A stretch of DNA of 64,000 nucleotides from Parafrankia irregularis. Lineage in GTDB: Bacteria; Actinomycetota; Actinomycetes; Frankiales; Frankiaceae. Below the pieces are notes generated by a model. That model saw nothing but the letters and a program-made list of their open reading frames with translations. It did no database searches and had not been told where the DNA came from. The stretch lies in the NCBI RefSeq assembly GCF_001536285.1, contig NZ_FAOZ01000037.1:1-64000 (forward strand). The letters run 5' to 3'. The position numbers were made by a program, and so were the translations under genes. Positions 44,167 through 53,973 of the stretch are shown here, piece by piece; the first letter of the stretch is position 1; every line of letters starts with the position of its first letter.

Positions 44167-45983
44167 GAATGGTCCCCTTCCCTCGGCGGCATCAGGTTGA
44201 TCGGATGGTCCAGCGCCGCCCAGAGGTACTGGACGGCGTACGCCCGCCAGGGGCGCCAGGCCGCGGCTCGCCGCAGCAGCGCGGCCGGGGTGGCCGGCAG
44301 GCCGATCCGTTCCGCCCCGCGCCGTACACCCAGGTCTTCGAGCACGAATGCGTCCGGGTCACCGAGCGCGCGCATGGCGATGGTCTCAATCGTCCAGGGG
44401 CCGATGCCAGGCAGGCCCGCCAGGGCCGATCGGGTCCGTGACCAGTCACCGCCCTCGTCGAGCTCGGCCTCCCCGGAAAGCAGCGCCGTGACCAGAGCCG
44501 TGAAGGCCCGCCGGCGCCCGGCCGGCACCGCCGGAGCCGGCCCGTCCGCCAGTTCGGCGACCGTCGGCCACAGGTGGGTGAGGCCGCCATCCGGATCATG
44601 GATCGGCTGCCCGGCTGCCCGGACGAGGCGGCCCGCGTGGGTGCGCGCCGCGGCGACCGTCACCTGCTGCCCGAGGACCGCGCGCAGCGCGAGTTCGGCC
44701 GGATCGACGGTCCGGGGAATCCGCCGTCCCGGGGCCCGCGCGACGAGCGGGGCGAGGTGCGGGTCGGTGCGCAGGTGCGCGTCGACCGCCGTCGGATCGG
44801 CGTCCAGGTCGAGCAGGCGGCGGCAGCGCGCGATGACGAAACCGAGATCCCGCATGTCGCTGAGCGCGAGCCGGCAGGCGATGTGGTCGGGCAGCGGGCG
44901 CAACGCGACGATGGCGTGCCCGTGCGGGGTCCGCAGAGTCCGCCGGTAGGCCCCGTCCCGCCATTCCTCGACGCCGGGTACCGCGGTTGCGACAAGATGC
45001 CCGAACAGGCTGTCCGGGTGCAGTGGGGCTCGGAACGGCAGCCTGACCGTGATCGTCGCAATGAGGTCCGAACCATCAGCCGAGCCACCGGCCGGCGCCG
45101 CGGGCACAGCCCGAGCAGGCACAGCCGGGCCTGACAGCGCCCGCCGCCGCAGATCGCCCGGGGCGAGGGCGAAGATCTCGCGCACCGTGCCGTTGAAGGC
45201 GCGGATGCTGCGGAACCCGGCGGCCGTCGCGACGTCCCCCATGCTCATGGTCGTGGTCTCCAGCAGCAGCCGGGCGGTCTGCGCACGCTGGGCGCGGGCG
45301 AGGGCGAGCGGGCCGGCACCGAGCTCGGCCAGCAGCTGCCGCTCGAGCTGGCGGGGGCTGTACCCGAGCCGGGCGGCGAGCCCCGGCACACCGGCCCGGT
45401 CGACGACGCCGTCGGCGATCAGCCGCATGGCCCGGGCGACCACGTCGGCGCGGTGGTTCCAGGCGGGCGAGCCGGGGCTCGCGTCGGGCCGGCATCGCTT
45501 GCAGGCGCGGAAGCCGGCACGCTGGGCTGAGGCCGCCGTCGGGTGGAAACGCATGTTCTCGACCCGCGGCGCTCTCGCCGGGCAGCTGGGGCGGCAGTAG
45601 ATGCCGGTGGAGGTGACCGCGACGAAGAACCACCCGTCGAAGCGGGCGTCGCGGGACCGCACGGCACGCGCGCAGAGCTCGGGATCACGATGCGGCGCGG
45701 CCGAGTCGGGACCGTCCAGGCTCCGCATCATGGCCGCGGCGGCGTCCGGCAGCTCGCCGGCGCCAGCCGGGTCGCCGCGCTTTCCGGCGCGAGGCAGCTT
45801 TCCGGCGCGAGCCAGTTCTCCAGCGTGGGCCAGTTCTCCGGTGTGGGCCAGTTCTCCGGTGTGGGCCAGTTCTCCGGCGTGGGCCACGCCGGGTTCTCCG
45901 GTGTCAGGCAGCTCGTCGGTGGCGGGCACCTGTCCAGGATTGGCGTGCGGGACCGGCCAGGTCCAGCGAGAATCCGACATCAC
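44163..45983 (-). CDS. Ada-AlkA fusion: methylphosphotriester sensor/AraC regulator with 3-methyladenine glycosylase
   Basis: A 606-residue adaptive-response protein. The Ada zinc domain has [20 protein letters not shown] and CKRC (four Cys) at ~115-170. An AraC HTH pair follows ([31 protein letters not shown]). The C-terminal half is AlkA: an N-terminal domain and HhH-GPD with [20 protein letters not shown] and the catalytic Asp in [10 protein letters not shown]. It would sense alkylation, activate its own transcription and excise 3-methyladenine. The first ~80 residues contain five copies of a hexad (AHTGEL) coded by an 18-bp minisatellite, and MMRSLDG at ~84 is a plausible true start. Confidence 0.92.
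   Translation of the reverse strand: MMSDSRWTWPVPHANPGQVPATDELPDTGEPGVAHAGELAHTGELAHTGELAHAGELARAGKLPRAGKRGDPAGAGELPDAAAAMMRSLDGPDSAAPHRDPELCARAVRSRDARFDGWFFVAVTSTGIYCRPSCPARAPRVENMRFHPTAASAQRAGFRACKRCRPDASPGSPAWNHRADVVARAMRLIADGVVDRAGVPGLAARLGYSPRQLERQLLAELGAGPLALARAQRAQTARLLLETTTMSMGDVATAAGFRSIRAFNGTVREIFALAPGDLRRRALSGPAVPARAVPAAPAGGSADGSDLIATITVRLPFRAPLHPDSLFGHLVATAVPGVEEWRDGAYRRTLRTPHGHAIVALRPLPDHIACRLALSDMRDLGFVIARCRRLLDLDADPTAVDAHLRTDPHLAPLVARAPGRRIPRTVDPAELALRAVLGQQVTVAAARTHAGRLVRAAGQPIHDPDGGLTHLWPTVAELADGPAPAVPAGRRRAFTALVTALLSGEAELDEGGDWSRTRSALAGLPGIGPWTIETIAMRALGDPDAFVLEDLGVRRGAERIGLPATPAALLRRAAAWRPWRAYAVQYLWAALDHPINLMPPREGDHS
45775..45895. repeat. 18-bp in-frame minisatellite in the Ada-AlkA leader
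   Basis: About six copies of CCAGTTCTCCGGTGTGGG. They are identical in the middle and diverge at the ends. On the coding strand they give AHTGEL repeats. Confidence 0.85.
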
Positions 45984-46007
45984 GCCGGATCGGTGACGCC
46001 CCCGCTG

Positions 46008-48119
46008 TCAGCTCGCGGCGCAGGCGCGCGGCAGCGTCGTCGCGGCGAACTTGCCCGCCGACACCGGCTCGCCGAACAGGTGGCCCTGGCCGAGATCCGC
46101 GCCGAACGCGCGCAGCGCGGCCGCCTGTTCGGAGGTCTCGATGCCTTCGGCGGTCACCGAAAGCCGGAGCTTGCGCGCGAACTCCACGATCGCCTCGACG
46201 AGATGGTCGTCCCGGCTGGGTTCGGTGCCCTTGCCCAGCTTCGCGACGAACAGGCCGGCGAGCTTCAGGCCACGCACCGGCATCGTCGAAAGGTAGGCGA
46301 AGTTCGACCAGCCGGTGCCGAAGTCGTCGATGACTATGCGGACACCGAGCGCGTTCAGCTCATGCAGTGCGCCGACCTGCCTGCCCCCGGAATCCATCAG
46401 GACGCTCTCCGTCAGCTCCAGCTGGAGGCGCTGCGCGGGGAGCCCGGTCCGGGCCAGGATGCGCTCGACCACCTTGACCAGGCCCGGCTCCCGCAGCTGG
46501 CGGCCGGAGAGGTTCACGCTGACGAACATGTGCGCGGGCCAGTCCCGCGCGACCTCACAGGCGCGTTCGAGCACCCACTGCCCGAGCTCGACGATGAAGC
46601 CGGAGTCCTCCGCCAGGTCGATGAACTCCCCCGGGCGGGTGGGTCCCAGGTGCGGATGGTCCCATCGCAGCAGTGCCTCGGCGCCAGCCATCGTGGCATC
46701 GCGAAGGTCGACGATCGGCTGGTAGGCCAGGGAGAACTCGCCCCTGGCCAGGCCCGGGCTCATCGAGCGGGACAGCAGCCCCCGGGTGGCCTCCCGGGTT
46801 CCCCGGTCCGGGTCGAAGGCCGTCCACTGGTTCTTGCCACCGCGCTTCGCCCAGGTCAGAGAGGCGTCGGCCGCGGCGACCAGGTCGCCGGGACGGGTGT
46901 CGGCGACGGCCATCTCGACGACGCCGATGCTGCAGGTGATCGGAAGATCACGTTCGTCCACGCGGATGGGGTCGCGCAGCGCGGCCAGGCACCGGCGGGC
47001 TATACCGGTGATCTCGTCGAGCCCGGCGCTGTCGGGCACGAGAATGACGAACTCGTCCCCGCCCATCCGCGCCACGGTGGGCACCGGCCCGGGCGCGGCG
47101 ACGACCCGGTCCAGGCGGCGGGCGACCTCGACCAGGAGCTGGTCACCCGCCTCGTACCCGAAACCCTCGTTGATCATTTTGAATCGGTCGATGTCGAGGA
47201 AGCAGAGGCCGATCCGCGCCGAGGGCCCGGCCTCCCGGAACGCGGCCTCCAGCCGGTCGAGGAACGCCGCCCGGTTCGCCAGCCCCGTCAGCGGGTCGTG
47301 CCGGGCATGAAAACGAACCTCTTCCTGCAGGCGGTGGCGCTCGGTGATGTCCTCGATCGTCGCGACGCCGAACCACCCACCCACGCCGGCTCCGGCCTGC
47401 GTGGTCGACAGGGTCATCACAACCCACATCGGCGTCCCGTCCGGCCGGAGAATGCGGCATTCCCCCCGGGAACGGCCGTGCCGAGCCTCCTGCCACAGCC
47501 TGGAGACCATTTCCCGATCCGCCGGATGGACGATCTCGTCCAGCGGCCATGACACCGGCGGGCGATGCGCCGACAGGCCGAGAATGTCCAGGGCGACGTC
47601 ACTCGCCTCGAGTATCCGGCCGGCGCGGTCGACCACGAGCACACCCAGCGCGGCGCCGTTCACGATGGCGTTGAGCCTGCTCTGGGAGATGCGGCGTTCC
47701 CGCTCGGCACGCACCAGGGCCCCACGGTCGGCGCGGCGCAGCGCGGCCTGACCGTCTCGGGCACGCTCACGCAGCGACTCCGTGTGGCCCCGGACGAGCT
47801 CACCGAGCAGGTCCATGATCCGCTCGTTCGGCAGGCTCCGCGCCGGTGACCCGTACGGTTGGGCCAGGTGGCGCCCCAGCAGGGCCACCGTGCGCCCCAG
47901 GGCCTCGCCGGACGCCACCTGGCCGTACGCAAGCCTGGTGCCGACGTCATAGCCGACCTCGGGCTGGCAGGACTCGCCGCGCACCGCCCGAAGCAGCTCG
48001 GCAGCGAGGCCCGCGAGCCAGGCGCGGGCGTCCGCGGCGGCGAGCGGCAGGAGATCGACCGCGGTGATCTCGGCGAACCATCGGTCCGCCAGGTCCGCCG
48101 TCTCGGTCTCGATCGTCAC
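46008..48119 (-). CDS. PAS-GGDEF-EAL cyclic-di-GMP signalling protein
   Basis: A 703-residue bifunctional-type protein. An N-terminal helical sensor domain (~1-135, RsbRD-N-like in look) is followed by a PAS domain with PAC (~160-290: LGVLVVDRAGRILEASDVAL to VATIEDITERHRL). The GGDEF domain keeps GGDEF (ARMGGDEFVILVPD) and the EAL domain keeps EALLRWDHP, DDFGTG and QGHLFG. Both c-di-GMP synthesis and hydrolysis are therefore possible. The start is GTG 48119, with GAGG 7 nt upstream and directly before the conserved sensor domain; the frame open further upstream has no family character. It would act in the cytoplasm. Confidence 0.92.
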   Translation of the reverse strand: MTIETETADLADRWFAEITAVDLLPLAAADARAWLAGLAAELLRAVRGESCQPEVGYDVGTRLAYGQVASGEALGRTVALLGRHLAQPYGSPARSLPNERIMDLLGELVRGHTESLRERARDGQAALRRADRGALVRAERERRISQSRLNAIVNGAALGVLVVDRAGRILEASDVALDILGLSAHRPPVSWPLDEIVHPADREMVSRLWQEARHGRSRGECRILRPDGTPMWVVMTLSTTQAGAGVGGWFGVATIEDITERHRLQEEVRFHARHDPLTGLANRAAFLDRLEAAFREAGPSARIGLCFLDIDRFKMINEGFGYEAGDQLLVEVARRLDRVVAAPGPVPTVARMGGDEFVILVPDSAGLDEITGIARRCLAALRDPIRVDERDLPITCSIGVVEMAVADTRPGDLVAAADASLTWAKRGGKNQWTAFDPDRGTREATRGLLSRSMSPGLARGEFSLAYQPIVDLRDATMAGAEALLRWDHPHLGPTRPGEFIDLAEDSGFIVELGQWVLERACEVARDWPAHMFVSVNLSGRQLREPGLVKVVERILARTGLPAQRLQLELTESVLMDSGGRQVGALHELNALGVRIVIDDFGTGWSNFAYLSTMPVRGLKLAGLFVAKLGKGTEPSRDDHLVEAIVEFARKLRLSVTAEGIETSEQAAALRAFGADLGQGHLFGEPVSAGKFAATTLPRACAAS

Positions 48120-48762
48120 CGGATACCTCAGTCCCGCCCGTGGAGTACCGCTTCCGCGTCGCCACTCATTCACTGAAACCGTGCACTCACATCGCGTTAT
48201 CATTTGGGCAAAACAGTCCATTTCGCCAACGCCGCAAACCGTACTCCAGTCTGCGCGGCCCGGGCGGGCGGCAGCCCATACGCGCCAGCGCCACGATTGC
48301 CAGGCCGCCATCGTTTGACGGCCCAGGAACGGGGCATCCAGCCACCGCGACCACGCCCGAAAGCACCATGAGGCCGGCACCACCACGCTTTGCCTGTGAG
48401 GAGTGCCACCCCACCCGACACCTGAGACGCCGGACGGCCCACCGGAAAGGCATGAAGGAGACGGAAAGAGCGGCCCCGTGGCTACTGCCGGGCGGTCGCC
48501 GCGGCCAATCATAGCGGCACCCAACCCTGGCGACCGTGGTAATGCGTAACTGGTGACCGAGGACCCATCCGGGCAGGTCCATCCGGGGAAGGATGTCCGG
48601 GCAGGTCGGAGCCACCGAAACTGGTTCACCATCAACACCGGACTTCCCGGCGGCCCCGCCGCAAATCCAGCGACAGCGCCGACATCCGGACACTGACGCC
48701 CGCGGCGCCGGTCAACTCCCACAGGTTCCCGCGGCGGGCGGAGCAGAGAGGCGGCGGTAGGG
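48120..48762. other. 643-bp divergent spacer between GGDEF-EAL and YccF genes
   Basis: Contains both promoters by position. A direct repeat of TCCGGGCAGGTC is at about 48568-48609. No convincing gene is present; a 168-codon open frame on the minus strand has an unnatural Cys/Arg/Gly composition. Confidence 0.45.
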
Positions 48763-49176
48763 GTGCGAATCATACTCAACGTGATCTGGCTGGTGCTGTG
48801 CGGAGTCTGGCTGGCGATCGGCTACACGCTCGCAGCCCTGATCTGCTTCATCCTCATCATCACGATTCCGTTCGGCATCGCTTCACTGCGTATGGCCAAC
48901 TACGCACTGTGGCCGTTCGGGCGTCGAGTTGTCGACAAGCCGACAGCTGGAAACGCCTCACTGATCGGCAACATCCTTTGGATCCTCTTTGCCGGCTGGT
49001 GGCTGGCGCTCGGCCATCTGACAACCGGGGTCGCACTCTGCCTGACGATCATTGGCATCCCGTTGGGTTTGGCCAACTTCAAGCTCATCCCGATATCGCT
49101 GCTTCCCCTCGGAAAGGACATCGTCCGCATCGAGGACGGCGACCAGGACCATTACGGCGCGTCCTTCGGCCGGTAA
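48763..49176 (+). CDS. YccF-domain inner membrane protein
   Basis: A 137-residue membrane protein with two copies of the YccF motif. Each copy has a pair of hydrophobic helices: VIWLVLCGVWLAIGYTLAAL with ITIPFGIASLRMANYALWPFG, then ILWILFAGWWLALGHLTTGV with TIIGIPLGLANFKLIPISL. The repeated L-G-IP(F/L)G and LxPLG/WPFG signatures are clear. Function is unknown; members occur widely in bacteria. GTG 48763 or an ATG-less start is used; the frame fits family length. It precedes the Hsp70-PstS fusion on the same strand. Confidence 0.93.
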   Translation: MRIILNVIWLVLCGVWLAIGYTLAALICFILIITIPFGIASLRMANYALWPFGRRVVDKPTAGNASLIGNILWILFAGWWLALGHLTTGVALCLTIIGIPLGLANFKLIPISLLPLGKDIVRIEDGDQDHYGASFGR

Positions 49177-49323
49177 CAGCGCGCTACCAGCCGCGGAGGC
49201 TCCGACCGACCCGGTTCCCCTGCGCCATAGATTTGCCCAAATCCCGCGAGGCTCCACTTCCTACGCACAATCCCCCTTGGGTACCATCTTCGCGCTGCGC
49301 CATGTAACACCAGGGGGGAAATC

Positions 49324-51858
49324 GTGGGGTACCAGCTGGGCATCCATCTGGGGGCATCTGAAACAACTGTCGCGGTCGCCGACGCGGGCTGGCCCAGCCT
49401 CGTTCCGATCGGGGCCTCGGTAACCGTGCCGACAGTTCTCCATCTCGGCCCGGGAGGCTCGGTCGGCGGCGGTGGCCTGGCAGCGGCCAGACTTGCCCGA
49501 TCTGATCCGGCCCAGTTCGCGCAACGTTTCGTCGAGCGCCTCGGGGACCCCACCCCGATTCTGGTGGGTGGCGTCGGCTACAGCGCATCCGCGCTCGTGG
49601 CGCGATACCTGTCCTGGCTGGTGGAGCAGGTCACCGCAGTGCGCGGCGGGCCGCCCGAGCTTGCCGTCGTGATCGCCCCGGGGAGCTGGCCGGGGCGTCG
49701 CCGGGAGGCCCTCGCCGACGCACTGGCCCGGGTCGAGGCCGACATCCCCATCCTCGCCCGTTCGACGACCGACGCGTTCGCCGCGCTGCTCGACCGGTCG
49801 GGCCGGGCGATGCCCGGCCACTACGCCGGAAGCTTCGATCTCGGCACGAACTGGTTCGAGGCCGCCGTGTACGCGGCGATGCCCGCCGGTGTCCTGGTCA
49901 CGGGTGGGCCGGTCGGGCTCGCCGACACCACCACGACCATGCTCGACGAGCTGCTGCGCACCCACGTCCTGGCGCAGGCGGCGGCCGCGTCGCAGGCGGC
50001 CGCCACGCCGACGACGGCCACGTCCACACCGCCGGCCGCTACGCCATCGCCGCTGGGCACCATGCCATCGGCGCCGGCTGACGGGCTGCTCGCCGCGTGC
50101 GCGGCGGCCCGTGAGGAACTGATCGCCGAGGAAAGCACCAGCATCGAGGTCAGCGCCGCGGAATCCGGTACCGGCACCACGATCAGCGTGCCGGTCACCC
50201 GGGCGGAGTACGAGAACCTCGTCCGCCCGATGATCGAGGACTCCGTGCGTGCCCTCGCCCGGGCGCTGCGCTCGGTCCCGGCCGCGCCCGAAGACCTTTC
50301 GCTGGTGATCCTGCGTGGCCCCGGCGCACGCATCCCGCTGGTCGGGCGGCTGCTGTCCGAGTCGGTGGGCGCGACGACACGGTGCGAGATCCAGGCCGAA
50401 TCCGACCTCGCGCTGGGTGCCGCGCTGTTGGCGGCGGCCGAGAACCCGACGGAGCCGGCAAGCTCCCAGACCGTCGTGCTCGGCCCGGCGGCCTACGTCA
50501 CGACGCCGCCACCCAGCATCCCGCCGATCAGCCGGCCGCCCACCGTCAGCTCACCGGTGGACACCCCGCCCGGCGCCGTCGCGGCCGGCGGTGACGCCGG
50601 GACAGGTACAGCGATCGGGGCCGGGATCGGGGCGTCCACACCGGCACCGGTCACCGCGCTCACGGCACTCGCCGACGGCGGCGCTACGGCCAGCCCGCTC
50701 GTCGCGCGGGCCGGCACCAGGGACGGGTCGCGAACGGTACGGCCCGCGGGCTCCGCCGGCCCGTTCGGATCGACGCGCAAGCTGGTCGCCGCCGCCGCGG
50801 CCCTCATCGTCTTCGTCGCCGGCAGCGTGACCCTCGGCCTGGTCCTGGCCGACGGCGACGAGGAGCCCGCGGCCATCACCGCCGCCGACACCGGCTCGCT
50901 GCCGAAGTCGACGATCGACCAGCACCCGCAGCTCCCGGCGGACCAGATGCGCAACGCCGAGGAAGCCGCCGACCTCAGCGCCGAATACGCCACCGCGCCG
51001 GCAACCACCGCCGAACCCGGGGCGAACACCGTGATCTCGACCGGTTCGGCCGAGGTCGCGCCGATCACCGGAACGGCCTATGCGATGTTCCGCGAGGTCC
51101 AGAAGGGGGTCACGGTCCAGGTCAGCGCCACCGACACCGACGACGGTCTCGCGAAGCTCTGCTCCGGCCAGGCCGACATCGCCGGGGCGTCGTTCGCGCT
51201 GTCCGATCCGGCCTGCAAGGACAAGGTGGTCGGCTTCGAGATCGCGCACCATCTGCTGCCGATCGTGGTGCCCAAGGCGAACACCTGGGTCAAATGCCTC
51301 ACCGTCGCGCAGGTCGGCGAGATCTGGAAGCGGGACTCCACCGTGACCAGCTGGAACCAGGTCGACCCCGCGTTCCCGAACGTGCCCGTGCGGCTGGTCG
51401 GCCCCGGCCCGCAGACCGTGCACGCCAAGGTGTTCCTCGCCAGCATGACCGGATCGTCCGACAACACCCGTCAGTACCAGGAGGTCGAGCTGGAGGAGGT
51501 CGCCGAGGACGTCGAGTACGTCCAGGGCGCGCTCGGCTTCATGGACTACGCGAACTTCCTGTCGGCCGCCGACGAGGTGCGCGCGATCCAGATCGACAGC
51601 GGCTTCGGCTGTGTGGAGCCGAACGCGCTCACCGCCGGCACGGGAATGTACATGCCGCTGTGCAAGCCGCTCTACATCTATGCGTCCAAGGAGTCGCTGC
51701 GCAAGCCCGGTGTGGCCGCGTTCATGCGGTACTACATGGAGAACCAGCGAGAGGTGACCGACCGGGCGCACTTCGTCGCCCGGGACGACGCGACGATCCG
51801 GGACAACGTGGCGATCGTCAACGGTATGACGGCCGGCGTGGAAGCCGTACGCACCTAA
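49324..51858 (+). CDS. Hsp70-like ATPase - transmembrane - PstS-like solute-binding fusion
   Basis: An 844-residue protein joining three parts. Residues 1-~385 form an actin/Hsp70-like ATPase: phosphate-1 LGASETTVAVAD, phosphate-2 SFDLGTNWFEAAVY (~177-190) and adenosine motif VILRGPGARIPLVGRLL (~325-341), closing with SDLALGAALLA. A Pro/Gly/Thr linker leads to one membrane helix (LVAAAAALIVFVAGSVTLGLVLA, in part, ~485-508). The outer part (~560-844) is a PstS-type binding domain: VISTGSAEVAPITG, LAKLCSGQADIAGASFALSD and FMDYANFL. It probably senses an extracellular anion or related ligand and signals to, or is driven by, the inner ATPase domain. GTG 49324 has AGGGGGG 6 nt upstream. Enzymatic activity is inferred. 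Confidence 0.82.
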   Translation: MGYQLGIHLGASETTVAVADAGWPSLVPIGASVTVPTVLHLGPGGSVGGGGLAAARLARSDPAQFAQRFVERLGDPTPILVGGVGYSASALVARYLSWLVEQVTAVRGGPPELAVVIAPGSWPGRRREALADALARVEADIPILARSTTDAFAALLDRSGRAMPGHYAGSFDLGTNWFEAAVYAAMPAGVLVTGGPVGLADTTTTMLDELLRTHVLAQAAAASQAAATPTTATSTPPAATPSPLGTMPSAPADGLLAACAAAREELIAEESTSIEVSAAESGTGTTISVPVTRAEYENLVRPMIEDSVRALARALRSVPAAPEDLSLVILRGPGARIPLVGRLLSESVGATTRCEIQAESDLALGAALLAAAENPTEPASSQTVVLGPAAYVTTPPPSIPPISRPPTVSSPVDTPPGAVAAGGDAGTGTAIGAGIGASTPAPVTALTALADGGATASPLVARAGTRDGSRTVRPAGSAGPFGSTRKLVAAAAALIVFVAGSVTLGLVLADGDEEPAAITAADTGSLPKSTIDQHPQLPADQMRNAEEAADLSAEYATAPATTAEPGANTVISTGSAEVAPITGTAYAMFREVQKGVTVQVSATDTDDGLAKLCSGQADIAGASFALSDPACKDKVVGFEIAHHLLPIVVPKANTWVKCLTVAQVGEIWKRDSTVTSWNQVDPAFPNVPVRLVGPGPQTVHAKVFLASMTGSSDNTRQYQEVELEEVAEDVEYVQGALGFMDYANFLSAADEVRAIQIDSGFGCVEPNALTAGTGMYMPLCKPLYIYASKESLRKPGVAAFMRYYMENQREVTDRAHFVARDDATIRDNVAIVNGMTAGVEAVRT

Positions 51859-52046
51859 GCCGTACGCACCCGGCCATGCCCGGCACCGGCCTACCGGTGT
51901 CTGCGGCGAGTTCCCGTGTCGGACGGCGTCCGGACGGCGCATCGGGGCGGCCACCGGTAGCGTCGTCCGTGTCACCTTCAGTGACGATCGGTCATCCGAA
52001 CGATCGCCCGAACGGTCGGCGCGGATCCTCGGTGAGGGGGCTGGCC

Positions 52047-53438
52047 ATGGACGTGTACGACGACATCACCGATCTGGTCGGTGGCACGCCGCTGGTGCGG
52101 CTGACCCCGACGATCGCCGAGACCACGACCCCCGTGCTCGGCAAGCTGGAGTACCTCAACCCGGGCGGCTCCGTGAAGGACCGCATCGCCCTGTCCATGG
52201 TCGCCGCCGCCGAGCGGGAGGGCCGGCTCGGCCCCGGCGGGACGATCGTCGAGCCGACCAGCGGCAACACCGGCGTCGGCCTCGCGATGCTCGCGGCGCG
52301 GCGCGGCTACCGGTGCGTCTTCACGATGCCCGACAAGATCAGCGAGGAGAAGCGGGCCGTCCTGCGGGCCTATGGCGCCGAGGTGATCGTCTGCCCGACG
52401 GCCGTCGCGCCCGAGGATCCCCGGTCCTACTACTCCGTCGCGCGCCGGCTCGAGCGGGAGACACCCGGGGCCTGGAGCCCCGACCAGTACTCCAACCCGC
52501 AGAACCCGGCGGCGCATGAGGCCACCACCGGTCCGGAGATCTGGCGTGCCACCGACGGCCGGGTCACCCATTTCGTGGCCGGCATCGGCACCGGTGGCAC
52601 GATCAGCGGAATCGGCCGCTACCTCAAGCGGGTCAGCGGCGGCACCGTCCAGGTGATCGGCGCTGATCCGGAGGGCTCGGTCTACTCCGGCGGCAGCGGC
52701 CGGCCGTACCTCGTCGAAGGGGTCGGTGAGGACATCTGGCCCACGACGTACGACAAGTCCGTGGTCGACCGGGTGGAGGCGGTGAGCGACCGCGACTCCT
52801 TCCTGATGACCAGGGAGCTCGCCCGCCGGGCTGGAATCCTCGTCGGTGGTTCCTGCGGGCTGGCGGTCGTCGCGGCGATCCGGGTCGCCCGCGAGCTCGA
52901 CGCCGCCGCGACCGCGGACGGCTGTGTGGTGGTGCTGCTGCCCGACTCCGGCCGCGGGTATCTCTCCAAGATCTTCAACGACGAGTGGATGTACGACAAC
53001 GGCTTCCTCGACCCGCCTTCGAACGAGCCGACCGTCGCTGCTGTGCTCGCGCACAAGAACGCCCAGACCTCCGCCCCGCCCAACCTCGTCCATGTTCATC
53101 CCGGCGAGACGGTCGGCGCCGCCATCTCCTACCTGCGCGAGTTCGGGGTCTCGCAGATGCCGGTGGTGCGCCACGAGCCCCCGGTCCGGGCCGCGGAGGT
53201 GGCCGGGGCCGTGGTTGAGCGCGACCTGCTTGAGGCCGTCTTCGCCGACCGCGCGGCCGTCGACGCCCTCGTCGTCGACCACATGTCCGCACCACTGCCG
53301 ACCGTCGGCGCCGGCGAGCCGCTCTCGGTGCTCGTGTCGGCCCTCGGCGAGGACCCGGCGGCGCTCGTCCTCGACGAGGGCAACCCCAGCGGGATCCTCA
53401 CCCGGGCCGACCTGCTGGGCTTTCTCGCCGTCCGGTAG
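52047..53438 (+). CDS. cbs: Cystathionine beta-synthase
   Basis: A 463-residue PLP enzyme that condenses homocysteine with serine to cystathionine. The PLP domain has NPGGSVKDRIA (Lys ~42), the substrate loop EPTSGNTGVGLAM and the phosphate loop GIGTGGTISGIGR; DSGRGYLSKIFNDEWM is typical of CBS rather than CysK. Two CBS domains follow at ~340-460 (VGAAISYLREFGVSQMPVV; VDHMSAPLPTVGAG), usually binding adenosyl ligands. ATG 52047 has GAGGGGG upstream. With the PLP gene 535 bp downstream it forms the reverse transsulfuration pathway, linked metabolically to the CysDN genes in the window. Confidence 0.94.
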   Translation: MDVYDDITDLVGGTPLVRLTPTIAETTTPVLGKLEYLNPGGSVKDRIALSMVAAAEREGRLGPGGTIVEPTSGNTGVGLAMLAARRGYRCVFTMPDKISEEKRAVLRAYGAEVIVCPTAVAPEDPRSYYSVARRLERETPGAWSPDQYSNPQNPAAHEATTGPEIWRATDGRVTHFVAGIGTGGTISGIGRYLKRVSGGTVQVIGADPEGSVYSGGSGRPYLVEGVGEDIWPTTYDKSVVDRVEAVSDRDSFLMTRELARRAGILVGGSCGLAVVAAIRVARELDAAATADGCVVVLLPDSGRGYLSKIFNDEWMYDNGFLDPPSNEPTVAAVLAHKNAQTSAPPNLVHVHPGETVGAAISYLREFGVSQMPVVRHEPPVRAAEVAGAVVERDLLEAVFADRAAVDALVVDHMSAPLPTVGAGEPLSVLVSALGEDPAALVLDEGNPSGILTRADLLGFLAVR

Positions 53439-53973
53439 TGGTGCACGTCAGTAGCCCCCTTTTCAGCAGCCCCTTTTCACCCACCCGGGTCGCTCCGGGT
53501 CCGCCGCCGCGTCGGTGGATTCCCACCGGGCCGTGGTTGCGACCCGACAAGAGTTGAGAATTGTGGTCGTTCCAGACCCCCGTCGCGGAATCGGAGCTTC
53601 GGACCTCCGCTGTCGCCGTCGCTTCGGAGCAAGAAGTGAGAGTTTTGGCTGCTGCAGCAACCGATATCCTCGCTTCTTGCGGATTACCAATCAACTCCGC
53701 GCTCCATTTGTCGCTATCGGGGTGAATTGCGCTGCGCTGTGCGGCGGCGCAAGGATCCCCGCGGTGGCCCGCCGTGCGGCGGGTGGGCACTGACCGCCCG
53801 GTCGATATCGGGGACCGGATCCGCCGCTTCCCGGGATCTTGCCACCCGCTCCAGCACGACCAGGATCCTCAACCCTTCGAATGGCCGGCCCCCCGGCTCT
53901 CGATCACGGACTCCGCGCGACGCGAACCGGTGATGTCCCCGGGCCCGCAACCGCCGCGTGCGAGTGTGGCGCC
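53439..53973. other. 535-bp spacer between transsulfuration genes, with repeat family 1 copies
   Basis: Noncoding. Contains an inverted-orientation copy of the dispersed repeat (53534-53575), a related segment at 53627-53690 and a weak forward copy at 53852-53880. A promoter for the downstream PLP gene should lie at its right end. No riboswitch fold was recognised. Confidence 0.55.
53534..53575 (-). repeat. Dispersed repeat family 1, inverted copy
   Basis: On the minus strand it reads ACGACCACAATTCTCAACTC then TTGTCGGGTCGCAAC. About 32 of 36 aligned positions appear to match the best copy at 25182-25215 by eye. Confidence 0.8.

Noticed and set aside
48187-48693. 168-codon open frame on the minus strand in the long spacer
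   Set aside because: Composition is rich in Cys, Trp, Arg and Gly with no domain-like pattern or ribosome site; typical of noncoding GC-rich DNA.
53439-53973. Possible SAM or cobalamin riboswitch before the transsulfuration PLP gene
   Set aside because: I could not find the conserved riboswitch core sequences; the spacer is explained by dispersed repeats.
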